This document shows, in pieces, positions 48,626 through 59,884 of a stretch of DNA of 64,000 nucleotides (positions within the stretch are counted from its first letter, which is position 1; each line of letters begins with the position of its first letter). The translations under genes and the position numbers were made by a program. Under the pieces are notes generated by a model. The model was not told the DNA's origin and made no database searches. It was given only the letters and a program-made list of their open reading frames with translations. This stretch comes from Miscanthus floridulus (lineage: Eukaryota; Streptophyta; Magnoliopsida; Poales; Poaceae). The DNA is taken from positions 69,048,485-69,112,484 of the forward strand of contig NC_089581.1 of assembly GCF_019320115.1 (NCBI RefSeq), read 5' to 3'.

Positions 48626-50182
48626 TTACAATAATCTGGCGAGCCGCTCTGGACCATACTGGTCCTTGAACTTCACCGATTGTGCAATGGAAAATACTTC
48701 ATCTTTTTCCAATACCTCGGCTAAGATGAATTTTGCCAGCTTCGATTGCAGCGCGACGATCTCCATGTCTAACAGCCTTTCGTGGTTATATTTCTTGCGC
48801 TGTCGTTCAAAAAACATGATATCCAAAGATGAATCAGTAAATCATATTGTTGAATGATTAATAGACATAAATGAAATGGGGATTATACACACCAACTTAT
48901 CAGCTTTTTCCTATTTCCCACCGATGTAGCGAAGCATTGCCCACATTACATAAAACCCGCATTCATTGTTTCCCGCTGGCTGTTTTAGGTACTTCCCCTC
49001 CATTTCGACAACCTTGAATGGGACCTACGTCCCACCGATATGTCTTCTTCGGACACTGAGCAGCATTAAAAGAAGAAACGTTAGAAAGCGGTATGTGTGA
49101 TTAGAAAATAATATGTTATTAGGATCGCTTACTAATTCAGCACTGCCACCAGTGCATCCAGATGATGAAATGGTTTTTTCTTCGAGTCCCACACCTCGAT
49201 CAGATTTTTGGTAAGATTAACACAAATGAAGACGAAATGGTGGCTGCAATCACAGAATCCTAATTATCGAATAATCTTAACAAAAAAATAAGCATAAAAT
49301 TAAAAGCCAAGAACACATACTCGTAGTTGTAGGCTAGAAGTATGTGGGTTTTGTTCTTCATCTTGAATTCATCGAAAACAGCAATCAATCTCTATTTCAT
49401 GTCTTCCACGTCACATCCATGGAGGCCTAGACATGTCTTCTCATTGACTTGCAAGGGGTCCAAGAAGCCTATGTTATCCCATTTGCTTTTTAGAATGCAA
49501 AATTTTGCTCTACACCTACATAAAATCATGGGAAGTGCTCAAAAGTTAACAATTTGTGTCCCGAGAGAGTAGTTAATTATAATATCATGCGTGTAGGTAC
49601 TTACATAGTCCACAACATCAACATTTGTGTATCAAGAGAGCATTTCTGGTATAGCTGGAACAAGCACTCCCACTCAACATCGAACTTCTCTTCTTTAGGA
49701 TAATTAAAAACATGTGGCGAATGGATAATAACCTCAAAACCAAAGTCCTCCGTCTCTATTGTTTGAGCCATGTAATATTCATGCAACTGGCGCATATATG
49801 TTGTCAAATTTTTATACTTATGATCGGGAACCAAAAGATTGTCCCTTTCATACTTCATTATCAGTGTTCCCGTCCCTTGTACATCATAATAGATGTTCAC
49901 GGCCTCTTTCATGGTTAATTTGGGGTTGTCTTTGACGAACTTCTGTATCTTCCTTAAATCTTCATTGTGTATTTCATCGGCTCTTGTTGTAGCGTACCGA
50001 TTCTGTGTTTGCCTTTCAAATTCAGACTTCAACAAAAATCGAGGCAGTGAGGCACAGAGATTAAAGAAACTAATACAATCTTCCTTCGAGATGTGTGCTG
50101 TAAATTTTCCTTCCATCAAGTTTGGAAAGAAATAGGGTCGTCTACTGTAATAGATTTCTCCCCGATCGTTCATTTGCCACAT
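48626..50182 (-). pseudogene. Ulp1-like cysteine protease (Peptidase_C48) of the CACTA element
   Basis: ATG at 50182 opens 193 codons (49601 stop) with LTMKEAVNIYYDVQGTG, NLTTYMRQLHEYYMA and FDVEWECLFQLYQKCSLDTQ, the region that precedes the protease core in CACTA-borne Ulp1 proteins. After an intron-like gap the core follows. 49243-49141 reads HHFVFICVNLTKNLIEVWDS with the catalytic His and Asp. 48990-48915 reads AGNNECGFYVMWAMLRYIGG with the catalytic Cys (about 48963), then a TAG. 48826-48626 is a basic, helical tail. Ulp1 cleaves SUMO from proteins; the role in transposons is not known. Stops and unclear splicing make it a pseudogene here. Confidence 0.75.
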
Positions 50183-52642
50183 AGTCTTCCCTCGTGATGA
50201 GATTCTAGAACTCCGACCCTTTTGATGTCCAGATAATATGTGCAGAACTCAATGGCCTCCTCCGTTGACCATCCTTCAACCATGCCCCCTTCTAGACTAA
50301 ATCTGTTCCTAACATACCTCCTGAAAACTTTCATCAATCTTTCAAAAGGGAACATCTGATGCAGGTACATTGGGCCAAGGGCTCTAATTTGATCAATAAG
50401 ATGAATGAGCAGATACAATGAGATATCAAAGTAAGTCGGCGGGAAATGCAACTCAAGCCTAACGAGAGTTTCGGCTATGTCCCGCTGCAGCTGCTCTAGC
50501 ATGGACACATCAATGACCTTTTTTGAGATCACGTTGAAGAACGAGCAAAGCTTTATGATTAGGGCGCGAACCTTTGGGGGGAGGATACCACGCAGGGCAA
50601 TAGGGAGCAGCTGAGTCATAATGACATGACAGTCATGGACCTTCATAGGGCCATAGTTGAACTTGAGTTCTCTCATGTTCACTAGCGTCTTCAGGTTCGC
50701 ACAGTAGCCCATCGGGACTTTGAGTTCATTAAAGAAAGAAATAAGCGCACGCTTTTCTTCCTTCTTCAATGTCCATGACGCAACCGGAAGTTCGAACTAG
50801 CCATTCTCTAGCTCCATGGGATGCAGCTCCTTCCAGATTCCCTAGTGTTGCATGTCCAGGCGTGTGGCTAGTGAATCCTTCGATGTCCCCCCGGTGTCCA
50901 TCAAGGTGTTAAGAGTGTTAGCGCACACGTTTTTAGTGATGTGCATGAGATCAAGACAGTGGCATACACTCAAAAATGGCCAGTAAGGTAGTTTTCAGAA
51001 AACTAATTTTTTTCTTCCAAACGCTCCCATCAGGCGCTGCTACTGCATTGTCCCCCTTCCCAAGGACAACCTCCAGTTTGTTGAGTTCTTGAAGTATCGC
51101 AGGCCCATCTTGATATTTTGGAGTTAAGCGTTTCTCAATAGTACCATTGAAATCTTTTATGTTCCTGCGGTAAGGGTGATCCTTAGGTAGGAACCTACGG
51201 TGTCCCATATAAACTATCTTTTAGTTATTTGGTAGATTTACCGCATCGGTGTCATCCAAGCACTCGACACATCCAGTATAGCCTTTTATCTTCTCTCCGG
51301 ACAATGAACCTCAACCTAGTAGGTCGGTGATCGTAGCGATAAGTACTCCCTTGATCATGACATGTTCCTTTTTGTACTCGTCCCAAACATCCGGCACACC
51401 CTTTTCAAACATCTCCACTAGTTCATTGATCACTAGTTCCAGAAACACATCAATGTCATTCCTAGGTTATCTTGGCCCTTGGATCAGTAGTGGCATCTGG
51501 ATGTACGACCGCTTCATATAGACCCAAGGTGGAAGGTTGTATATACAGAGCATCATTGGCCTGGTGCTATGATTGCTTCTAACCTGGTCGAAAGGATTAA
51601 TCCCATCTGTGCTCAAAGCAAACCAAAGGTGCCTTACCTCTCCACCGATGTCCTTATGGAACATAGTATTGATAGTCCTCCAGTCATACCCATCGGCGGG
51701 GTGCCTCATCATTGTATCTTTCTTACGCTCTTCGCCATGCCAGCGCAACAGCTTGGCTGACTTTGCACATGCAAACAGCCTATGCACTCGGGGAGCTATA
51801 GGGAACTACCAAACGACCTTTATGGGACCTCCTCTGGTCTTAGTACCCTCATCTGACGGCCCTTCCTTATACCGAGGAGCTTCACACTTGGGGCACTTGT
51901 CCAAGTCTTTGTATTTTTATCCACGGTACAATATGCAATCATTGGAACATGCGTGAATTTTTTCAACCTTGAGGCCGATGGGGCAAATCATTTGCTTGGC
52001 CAAGTATGTCTTTTCTAGCAATTTGTTTTTTTCTGGGAGCATTTTCCTTATTATACCTAACAACTGATCGAAGCCTTTATCGCTCAATCCGTTTGTCAAT
52101 TTGAACTCTAACAGCGTGATGTCGGCTTCTAGTTTGCTCATTGGACAATTCCTATACAATGGTGTTTTGCCATCATGTCTCATTTTCTCTAGCTTTCTCA
52201 GATGTCTTTCACTAAGACATCTAGTTTCTACATTACATAGCAGCTGAGAAATGCAATCGTTATCCTCGGTGTCGTCAGCTAGCGTGTTCCTAAACACATT
52301 ATTAACTATAGCCATAGGTTCCGTATTGACACCGGGTTCCTCGTCAGCATCATGGATGGCTACGTCAGGCATGTCCACATCATCATCATTTTCCTGCAGA
52401 ACATTCACACCAACCTCACCATGCATAGTTCATATCGTATAGATTGGCATGAACCCCCTGGTAATCAAGTGCGATCGTATAGACTCAATTTGACAAAAGT
52501 TCCTTTCATTCTTGTGATCTTTGCATGGGCAGAAGATAGGGTTCCCATTCCTAGCATGGGCTTTGGCATCAGTGATAAACTGGCTGACGCCATGCATGTA
52601 CCGCTTGTCCATTCGGGAAAGATGCATCCACTCTCGATCCAT
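50110..52642 (-). pseudogene. CACTA TNP2-type transposase
   Basis: ATG at 52642 (MDREWMHLSRM) starts the Transpos_assoc domain, with the zinc-like CPCKDHKN. The frame runs through a TGA at about 52430 (Trp in relatives), an acidic linker and the region KLEADITLLEFKLTNGLSD. 51787-51467 reads ADGYDWRTINTMFHKDIGGE and LWFALSTDGINPF, the Transposase_21 core with its first acidic motif. 51208-50951 continues GHRRFLPKDHPYRR. 50769-50170 is DUF4218 (YCANLKTLVNM, KVHDCHVIMTQLLPIALRGI, LHFPPTYFDISLYLLIHL). It ends near GKGTIG with the Gly changed to TGA. Most of it stays in one frame apart from TAG, TAA and TGA point stops, which indicates decay by substitution rather than deletion. TNP2 is the catalytic DDE-type transposase of En/Spm elements. 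Confidence 0.85.
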
Positions 52643-52729
52643 CTCTGCCCAAAAAATACTGAGATAGTAATTACAAAGAATTAATAAGAAATCGAGCTTC
52701 ATGAACAACAATTGTAGCTCAAAAGTACC

Positions 52730-53948
52730 TGTCGGTGCAGAAAGTGACCAACACGTAAATATTTGTAGTTTTGCTGTACGTTATGATTGGAGGTGGCCTA
52801 GCACTCAATGACATAGGATTTATATTGGTTCAGGCAACGTGCCCTACGTCCAGTTTGAGTCGGTCAGTGACTTTATTCCCGAGCCCAGGTGCTCGAAGTT
52901 TGCAGTGGGGTTACAAACGAGAAGGAGAAAGATGGGGGTATGAGAGATCCGGTTGAACTCTGGTCAGAGGGGCGGAGAGTGACATGAGCTCCGCTATGTG
53001 CTAAGTGAACTTGACCGATCTAAATGGATCTGAGTTGTGTTGGAGAGAGCGCGTCCCCTTTTATAGATGAAGGGGATGGCCTTACAAGTGAGAGGGAGAT
53101 AGTGCGTATGCTACTAAGACTTGTTGCCCACGCCGGTGGGTACAGGATGATGGTAGGCGCCCACAATACTGTTGAACGTCATATGCACATGGGAGGTTGT
53201 GTTGTCTTCTTTGGGTATGGTAGACGTCGACGCCTACCACACTATTGATACCCGGAGGCATTTTAAGGGATTTTACCATGTTCCTTGTTCCTCTGGTACG
53301 GTAAATGCGGGCACCCACAACACTGTCGATGCCCAGAGGCATGTGGGGGGAGCCCTACCATATTTGTCTGGTATGGGAGTTAATGGCGCCCACAACACTG
53401 TAGGGAAAAATGTCAGCGCCTACAACACTGCTTGAGTTCTGTCGTGCCAGGAGGGTCGCAGGGTACTATCTGGCAGGTGCACAGGGTATGGTCCCTGGTA
53501 TTGTGGTTTGACTTGTGCGCCCTGCCTTACTTTCTCCATCCGTTTCCTAGTCATTACCGAGCGGGCATCCCCGGTCGGTTGGCCCCAGTCGGCACTGGCT
53601 GCGCCAGTTGGAAAGGAGCTTGTAAGCAGGGGTTCGGCGTATCCTCGGTCGGAGACACGGGTCGAGTCGAAAGTGATGTTTGGCCAGGCCTTCCGATCGG
53701 AGAGTCCGTTCGGAAGCAGGCTGGAGATCAAAGCGAGCGCTCTAGTCGAAGAGGTGGGCCGGAGTCGGAAGCGGGCGACGTTCCTCCTTGGCCAGGCCAT
53801 CCGGTCTGAGATTGGATCTTCTTTCCGGCCTATCATCTAGGTATCTAGGTTGACCCATGAGTTGTGCGTTGCTCGCAATGTTGTCTGTTGGGCCGAGCCT
53901 TTATTGGGAAGCCGGTCCATAAGAGACCCCGGGTTTATGAACCCAACA
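52730..53948 (-). mobile_element. Solo LTR (1219 bp), gypsy type, TSD GTACC
   Basis: The plus strand begins TGTCGGTGCAG and ends GAACCCAACA. The minus strand starts TGTTGGGTTCATAAACCCGG, a frequent grass gypsy LTR start, and has a TATA (TCTATAAAAGGGG) at about 53053-53065. GTACC flanks both sides (52725-52729 and 53949-53953). The words ACGTCCAGTTTG and GCGCCCACAACACTGT are shared with the LTR of the 4678-21152 element, so the two families are related. It sits just upstream of the TNP2 start. Confidence 0.88.
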
Positions 53949-53953
53949 GTACC

Positions 53954-54650
53954 ATTTTTGGAAAATATTATTGTACACTAATTATTGAAAATTGAAATTG
54001 ATAGCCCTAGCCCTATAAATTAAAAATCGTAGTAAAAAACAATTATTGCACAATAATGAAGAACATCTATTCTACTCTACTTCTAAGAACTAATTATAGC
54101 ATCACATACTAACAATGATGATCTTGACCACCATGGAATAATTAGCTAAGAATTTAAATGTGTTCATAGACACCAACCGTTTGAATGATGGATTCACCAT
54201 AATTTGAGCCTTGCACAAATGTCCAATTAGAAAAGTGCTCTCTAGAATAGAGAAAGAACTAGAATGAAAATCAAGCAATGTAGCCATTAAAACGAAGCTA
54301 ATTAAGCAACAAAATCAAAGGAGTGGATGTTTGTTACTAACCTTAAAGTAAAAAGATCAAGCCATAATTAAGTATTGCAAGAAGAATGCTTGGGAGCAGC
54401 AGACTAAAAATTACATGTTGTCTAAATAATAAAAAAATCAAGGATCTAAAGTGTTAGAGAAGTGATAAATTGATAATATTGTTCAGAGGCAAAGTACATG
54501 CAATACTTAATTCCTGTGATAACGAAGTATAGCTTTCATATCTCCGTACAGATATTAAATATGTAGTCGTTCATTATTTAGTCTGCATTTAGTCACGTTC
54601 AGAATTAAAGACAACCATTGACGTACGCTTGATGCTGAGTTGCTGATTCC
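53954..54650. other. AT-rich non-coding spacer
   Basis: No gene seen. The left part is probably remaining CACTA 5' sequence. The right part should contain the 3' UTR of the SDR gene. No canonical AATAAA on the minus strand was recognised close to the stop. Confidence 0.5.
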
Positions 54651-55711
54651 TCACTGTCCTGGCGCCGCCGTTATGTTGGGTGCCTTGCTCACCGTGTACC
54701 CGCCGTCGACGAGCAGGTTGTGACCGTTCACGTACTTAGCCTCGTCGGACGCCAGGTACAGCGCCGCTCTTGCGACGTCATCCTCCTCCAGCACCGGCCC
54801 GACCATCTCGTTGTAGTCCTTCTCGACGATCCGCCTATGCTCCTCGACGCTCCTCTCGGGGAACAACTGTGCTACGGCGGCCATCGATAGCGGCGTCGGG
54901 ATGGCGTGCGGAGAGATGGCGTTGACGCGCACGCCGGAGCGCGCCACCTCCGCGGCCACGGCGCGGACGAGGCCGACGACCGCCGCCTTGGAGACGGTGT
55001 ACGCGGGTGGAAGTATGCCACCCAACAAGGAAGTGGTACTGGCGGTGCAGATGATGCTGCCGCTGCGGCGCGGGAGCATGACGCGCGCGGCGTGCTTGAC
55101 GCCTGCGAGCACGCCCCGGGCGTTGACGGCCATGACGCGGTCGAAGTCGTCGAGGTCGATGGAGCCCAGCGTTGTCGGCGTCACGTCGCCGAAGACGCCG
55201 GCGTTGTTGAACATGACGTCGAGGCGGCCGTGGAGGCCGACGGCGAGGTCGACGGCCGCGGCGACCTGCGCCTCGTCGGTGACGTCGCAGCGGGTGTAGC
55301 ACGCGGCGTCCGGGCCCAGCTCCGCGGCGACGGCGCGGCCGAGGTCGTCCTGCACGTCGGCGATGATGACCCGTGCACCGTTCCTGACGAACTCGGCGGC
55401 GGTGGCCTTCCCGATGCCGCTCGCGGCGCCGGTAATGACTGCCACCTTTCCAGCTAACCTACATCGTATACATTTTAAAGCAGTTGGATGGATCCGCATT
55501 CGACACCCAAGGTAAGGTGCTCCACCCGCTGATGTCCTGCATGCATGATGCATCTCCGATGTGTGCTTGTGCTGTGCACAAAAATAGAACCGAACCCTAC
55601 GTACCTCTGAGAGTTGGGAGCTGAGGAGAAGCCATTGACGAATCCGGGCGAGGCGGCTGGCCCGAGAGCTCCTCCCTTCTTCCTGAGGATGAGTTGCAGG
55701 GCTCGGAACAT
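54651..55711 (-). CDS. Short-chain dehydrogenase/reductase, two exons, 304 aa
   Basis: Exon 1 is 55711-55605, exon 2 is 55458-54651. The 146-bp intron (55604-55459) has GT...AG ends and splits an Arg codon; the join gives NSQR-LAGKV. 107+808 nt equals 305 codons including TGA. Classical SDR signatures are all present: cofactor motif TGAASGIG (45-52), Asp70 at the end of beta2 (ADVQDD), which favours NAD(H), FNNAG (119-123), catalytic Asn148, Ser176, and Tyr189-x-x-x-Lys193 (YTVSK). The C-terminus with YVNGHNLLVDGG fits the plant SDR110C group (secoisolariciresinol, xanthoxin, momilactone and tasselseed2-like dehydrogenases). Substrate cannot be inferred. The first 36 residues (MFRALQLILRKKGG...) have several Arg/Lys and no acid, and could be a mitochondrial presequence. 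GC content is high at the third position, as in many grass genes. It has no frameshift or stop and appears functional. Confidence 0.92.
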
Positions 55712-56289
55712 CCTGCTGTCGTCCTGCTTCCTACACCTTCTTCCTCCTTGGCTGCTGATGCTGATAGAGTAACAAGCAATTAGAACGTGCTGGGACTGCG
55801 ACTCACTAATCTTTCCTTCTCTCTATCGGACAGGAGGCAGCTATCGACATTCAGATCGGAGTTGCAGATGTTTGTGGTACGCAGGCCGCCACGCCGACGC
55901 TACCCGCATGCTGTCGTAAGCTGCATGTCAACGTGACGTGAGTCTAAGACAACAATGCAGCTATCAGGCTGTTCCTTCTGCGGTGGACAGGAGCGATAGA
56001 GCATCTGTCACGTACAGGTACGTAACGTACGTTGGGCCGTAGCACGGTCTTTCATTACAGCTCAAAGCATGGTACGGTAGACAACGTCCTCGTCGACGTC
56101 GAGGCATCTGTGATAACTTCGTGAATTTTAAGATCTGCTGATCCAGTCCTTCGGAGATACTTATAGAGATAGGGTTTACGTACGTATATTCATATGAGTA
56201 ATTGTAAGTGTGTGTTATGGACGTCTACGTTATACTGTATAACATTCTAAAAAAAGATATTGACCATGTTGGCACAGTATGAGCATAGC
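55712..56289. other. Upstream region of the SDR gene
   Basis: Presumed promoter and 5' UTR. No convincing TATA box was found on the minus strand within 150 bp of the start codon. ACGTAC and TACGTAACGTACGT words (about 56013-56032) could hold ACGT-core elements, but this is only a motif observation. Confidence 0.35.
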
Positions 56290-57165
56290 TAGAGATGAAA
56301 ATGGTCGGGAATGGTCGGGAAAATGTCTTAACTATTCCCGCTCCTGTATTTTTTTTACCGGAAATGGGAACGGAAGGCTGGACAGGAAAACGAAACTGGT
56401 ATTATGGGATATCGGGAACGGAATATTTTGAACGGTCGATTACGATCGGGAAACGGTAACTCCAAGAGTCTAACTCCCAGCGTCGCCAGCATCTTGGCGC
56501 CCGGCACTACTGTCGCCCCTCACCGCCGTCAAAGCCCCTCCAGCGCTAGCCTAGCCTACATGGCCATGCTGGTCTCCGATGAAACGATGTGGCAGCTGAT
56601 CGTTTGGGCAACGTCGCCCATGGATGGCCGGGACTATGGGTTCTCTTGCAAGCAGCACATCGCTATCCTCGCCAGCTGCAGGGCATGCAGAAACCATTGG
56701 CAGCAGTTAGTATCGATCCGATCAGGCATCATGGATGCAACCCGTCATAATTCATACTGTTGTGGCTGTGCGAGAACAAAGTGAATAGGTAGAGGGTAGT
56801 AGGGTAGAAGACCTTGAGAGCTCGGCCAGGTGGGTACTGCGTGCCAATCCTCGGGTCCATGAATTGCTCAACTCTGCCTTCTCTCACGAGTGGAGCTGCC
56901 TGCATACAACATAGTACTGCAACAAACAGCAGGCTGCAATAGCAGTTGTACAAAATACGGGAATATCGTCGGAAATTTTCCTACCCGAATATGGGAACGT
57001 GAATACGGTCGGGAAAATTCCTTAACTGATTCCGTTCCGGTTCCTGCCTAAAATACGGTGTCAGTTTCCCATTTCCTGTTTTTCCTGCAAAAACGGTATA
57101 CGATCGGTTAATGCGGTATACGGTGTCGATCGGTACGGGAATTTATCATCCCGTTTTCATCCATA
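56290..57165. mobile_element. Non-autonomous hAT element (876 bp), TSD AGCATAGC
   Basis: The left end TAGAGATGAAAATGG and the right end (reverse complement TATGGATGAAAACGG) form terminal inverted repeats. A perfect 8-bp duplication, AGCATAGC, lies at 56282-56289 and 57166-57173. Subterminal CGGTCGGGAA and CGGGAACGG words recur at both ends. The GC-rich middle (56465-56900) is unlike the ends and carries gene-like sequence. Confidence 0.85.
56770..56905 (-). pseudogene. Possible receptor-like kinase fragment captured in the hAT element
   Basis: A minus-strand frame reads APLVREGRVEQFMDPRIGTQ and YPPGRALKVF, resembling the late part of plant receptor-like kinases, where a segment of the form PL-EEGRVEELVDPRL is common. 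It is only about 30 codons and the match is by eye. Confidence 0.4.
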
Positions 57166-57768
57166 AGCATAGCATGTAGCCTGCTGAGGATCTTGAAACG
57201 ATGGTCTGCACAGCTGGACTGGACCCATAATTTGGACTGTGCTTAAATTTGATCGGCACAGGACACAAATGACCCATAAGCACATCTACAGTGCTATAGT
57301 GTAACTTTTTAGTATTTATTTACTATACTATACCTCTCATCTAATTCTTGAAAGGATTATGATAATATTTTTTAGTAAAAAATTGTTCCTACAAAATATA
57401 TTTTTATACCATGAGCAGACAAAAGAAAACAAGCAAAGATATTTTTAGGGTCATATCTGGGCAAGCATGAGACAGAGATATGTCACCTTGCCAAGGGCCA
57501 TGCTTAGGCCGAAGCAAAGACTTTGTCATGCTATACTGCGATGTATCTCGCATGCCTAGAGGTCACAAACTCACAATCTAGAGTGGCACGAAGCATGAGA
57601 AGACCAACCCATGCCACCATGGCACAACTCAAGCCCACCTCTGTTGTGCATGGTGCACGCCACCTGGTTATTTGCAAGATAAATTTGATATGTACTAATT
57701 TCTTGCTCGTGCATTGCAACAAAAGTAACATAAATTTTAACAGTCATATTCCCTAGTAAGGTAAAATA

Positions 57769-57847
<79 letters not shown>
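57769..57847. repeat. (GATA)n microsatellite, about 19 units
   Basis: A pure GATA/TAGA run. Overlapping ORFs reading YLSIYLSI are only its translation. Confidence 0.95.
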
Positions 57848-57848
<1 letters not shown>

Positions 57849-58838
57849 CTAACATAAGTTTTTCATGGGTACAGAGGACGAGGAGACACCTCCCACCCCC
57901 TCTATCGTGTGGAGAAATTCCGTAGTGGAGGATCCCAGTCCATGTGGATGACTAATTCTTATTCTAAAAATGAGCATATGAGGGTATTGACGTTTCTTTG
58001 GGCCCATATTTATTTCTTGTATTTGATATAGTAAAAAATATATCAAATTCCATTTGCATAGCGATACAGCAGTGAACAGCCGTTGCCAATTGGAAATTAT
58101 GAAGTTGCTGAAATCTCGTGAAAATTATTGTACTTTAATATATTCAACAGTGCTCGGTGGCTCAAGGTAAAATCAAAAGACTATGGCTAGCAACATGTTG
58201 TAAACATTAAGTAACTCTTAGCTAGGATTATATTCCTTTTATAAGAGTTCCTAAGCAAATGATTTGCTTATCAGATCTCTCTGATGTCCATGATTGCAGT
58301 TGTGACAAATGGGTCATATTTGTATTTTGATGTAAAATTAGTAGAAATCATGTTGCCATTAAAATCTCTCTTGTTGCAATAAAACATGAAGCTAGGAATT
58401 AAGTATTGAAACACTGTGATCCTCTGAGATGGAAACAAACCAATTGTACTGAAAGGATGTTGAAAATAGACAAACCTGTCGAGGTACTGTTTTTTTTTTT
58501 TTGAGATCTCCAGTGTTGCTGACATGAAGAAGAAGAAGTGACAAAGCTTGATAGAACCGAACATTGGCTTCATGAATTGAACTATTATTGTGACACCAGT
58601 TGTTATAAACACAGTATGTGCACATACAGATAAGGTGAACTACTATCAAAAGCTCTTCACTCAATGCAGACGACTTGACTTTCATAACTAGACCCATAAC
58701 ACATACTGAGTGGTGATAGTTCCCATATACTTGCAGTCTGCCTGGGAGAAAGAATTGGCACTTATACAAATTCTTCTGCACGTCGTGACAACTTGCAGCA
58801 CAAAATCTGCGGTAGAAACCTAGTTGGGAATGACCATG
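57848..58838. other. Unique-looking sequence without a recognised gene
   Basis: A minus-strand frame across 58392-58830 is open but mixes into the CACTA sequence on its right. Its translation (GFYRRFCAASCHDVQKN, LQVYGNYHHSVCVMGLV) has no recognised domain. A T12 run lies at 58491. It might be an exon or the 3' part of an unrecognised gene that continues after the CACTA at 60248. Confidence 0.3.
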
Positions 58839-59108
58839 CACTACCAGACTCAGTGGCTTTGTCGAGTGCCAGGGGCACTCGGCAAAGGCCAATTTGTACT
58901 CGGCAAAAGGCTTTGCCGAGTGCTGCACTCGACAAAAAAATGGTCGGCAAAGGTGTCTTTGCCGAGTGTTTTTTTGTCGGGCACTCGGCAAAGCCTTTGC
59001 CGAGTGCCCGACACTCGGCAAAGTTGGAACCGAAAAAATGGGAAAAAATAGAAAAAAAATGGAAAAGAAAACCCATCTCCGGCATTTTTTGCCTAAATTT
59101 CGCAGCAC

Positions 59109-59176
59109 CGCGGTCAACGGGATTCTAACCCGCGACCTCCCCCTACGCACGAACCTCCTCTACCACTACACCACAC
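59109..59176 (-). other. tRNA-like sequence with A- and B-box-like motifs
   Basis: The minus strand reads TGGTGTAGTGGTAGAGG (A-box-like, near 59160) and, about 35 nt on, GGTCGCGGGTTAGAATCCCG (B-box-like GGTTAGAATCC against consensus GGTTCGANTCC, near 59125). The flanking TGACC/GGTC could pair as a T stem. A complete cloverleaf and an anticodon are not evident, so this is a tRNA-derived relic rather than a tRNA gene. Confidence 0.45.
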
Positions 59177-59261
59177 TGTCACTTGTGTTTGGATTCCGTT
59201 TTAGTTCCTAACATATTATACTAAACCGAGTGTAAATTGCTTGTTTGAGGCCCTAAACGAA

Positions 59262-59790
59262 TTCAAATAAAAAAGTTGTAAACTACAAAGTTGCATAACT
59301 TTTCGAGATCTACATTTTTAGTTTAGGAAGTTTTTCCATCCGAGGTCGTTTACAAAATTTGAATTTCAAAATTTTGAAATTCAAATGCAGTTTTGCATGA
59401 CAAGATGATTTCAAATCAAAAAGTTGCCAACTACAATGTTTCATAACTTTTCGAGATCTATAGAGTTTATTTTGGTTGTTTTTCCATCCGAGGTCGTTTG
59501 AAAAGTTTGAATTTTAAATTTTTGAAATTCAAACATAGTTTTGCATGACAAGATGATTTCAAATCAAAAAGTTGCCAACTACAATGTTTCATAACTTTTC
59601 GAGATCTACAAAGTTTATTTTGGTTGTTTTTCTATCCGAGGTCGTTTAAAAAGTTCGAATTTTAAAATTTTGAAATTCAAACACAGTTTTGAATGACAAG
59701 ATGATTTCAAATCAAAAAGTTGTCAATTACAAAGTTTCATAACTTTTCGAGATATACAAAGTTCATTTTGGTTGTTTAGTCATCTGTTCA
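59262..59790. repeat. About 150-bp tandem repeat, 3-4 copies
   Basis: The unit contains CAAAAAGTTGCCAACTACAA, CATAACTTTTCGAGATCTAC, TCCATCCGAGGTCGTTT, TTTTGAAATTCAAA and GCATGACAAGATGATTTC. Copies are clearly related with scattered substitutions. Confidence 0.85.
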
Positions 59791-59811
59791 TCCGACATGG
59801 TCGTTCTAACA

Positions 59812-59884
59812 TTGTTCACAAATCTTATATATCTCTCTTGTAGTTTCATAAACTACAAGAGAGATATGTTAGATTTGTGAACAA
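59812..59884. repeat. Long hairpin, 34-bp arms, 5-nt loop
   Basis: The left arm 59812-59845 and right arm 59851-59884 pair with only two mismatches (loop TCATA). Confidence 0.9.

Larger units (their letters stand above)
48004..54600 (-). mobile_element. CACTA (En/Spm) DNA transposon with TNP2 and Ulp1-like genes, right end missing
   Basis: The left terminus reads CACTACGTCAAAATAGC after the trinucleotide ATG. Subterminal repeats fill 48020-48415. The decayed genes read leftwards: Ulp1-like 50182-48626 and TNP2 52642-50110. No matching GTAGTG terminus with GCCGGCAGTG repeats is found on the right, so the element is truncated, or its end was lost near 54.0-54.6 kb; the end coordinate is approximate. 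A solo LTR interrupts it at 52730-53948. Confidence 0.8.

Noticed and set aside
54906..55457. 183-codon plus-strand ORF over the SDR gene
   Set aside because: It lies antisense to the SDR exon. The high third-position GC of that exon removes stops on the other strand, and the translation has no domain.
57571..57855. ORF with repeated YLSI
   Set aside because: It is the translation of the GATA microsatellite.
58392..59150. 252-codon minus-strand ORF
   Set aside because: It crosses the boundary of the CACTA insertion at 58839, so it cannot be an original protein; only its left half may be host-derived.
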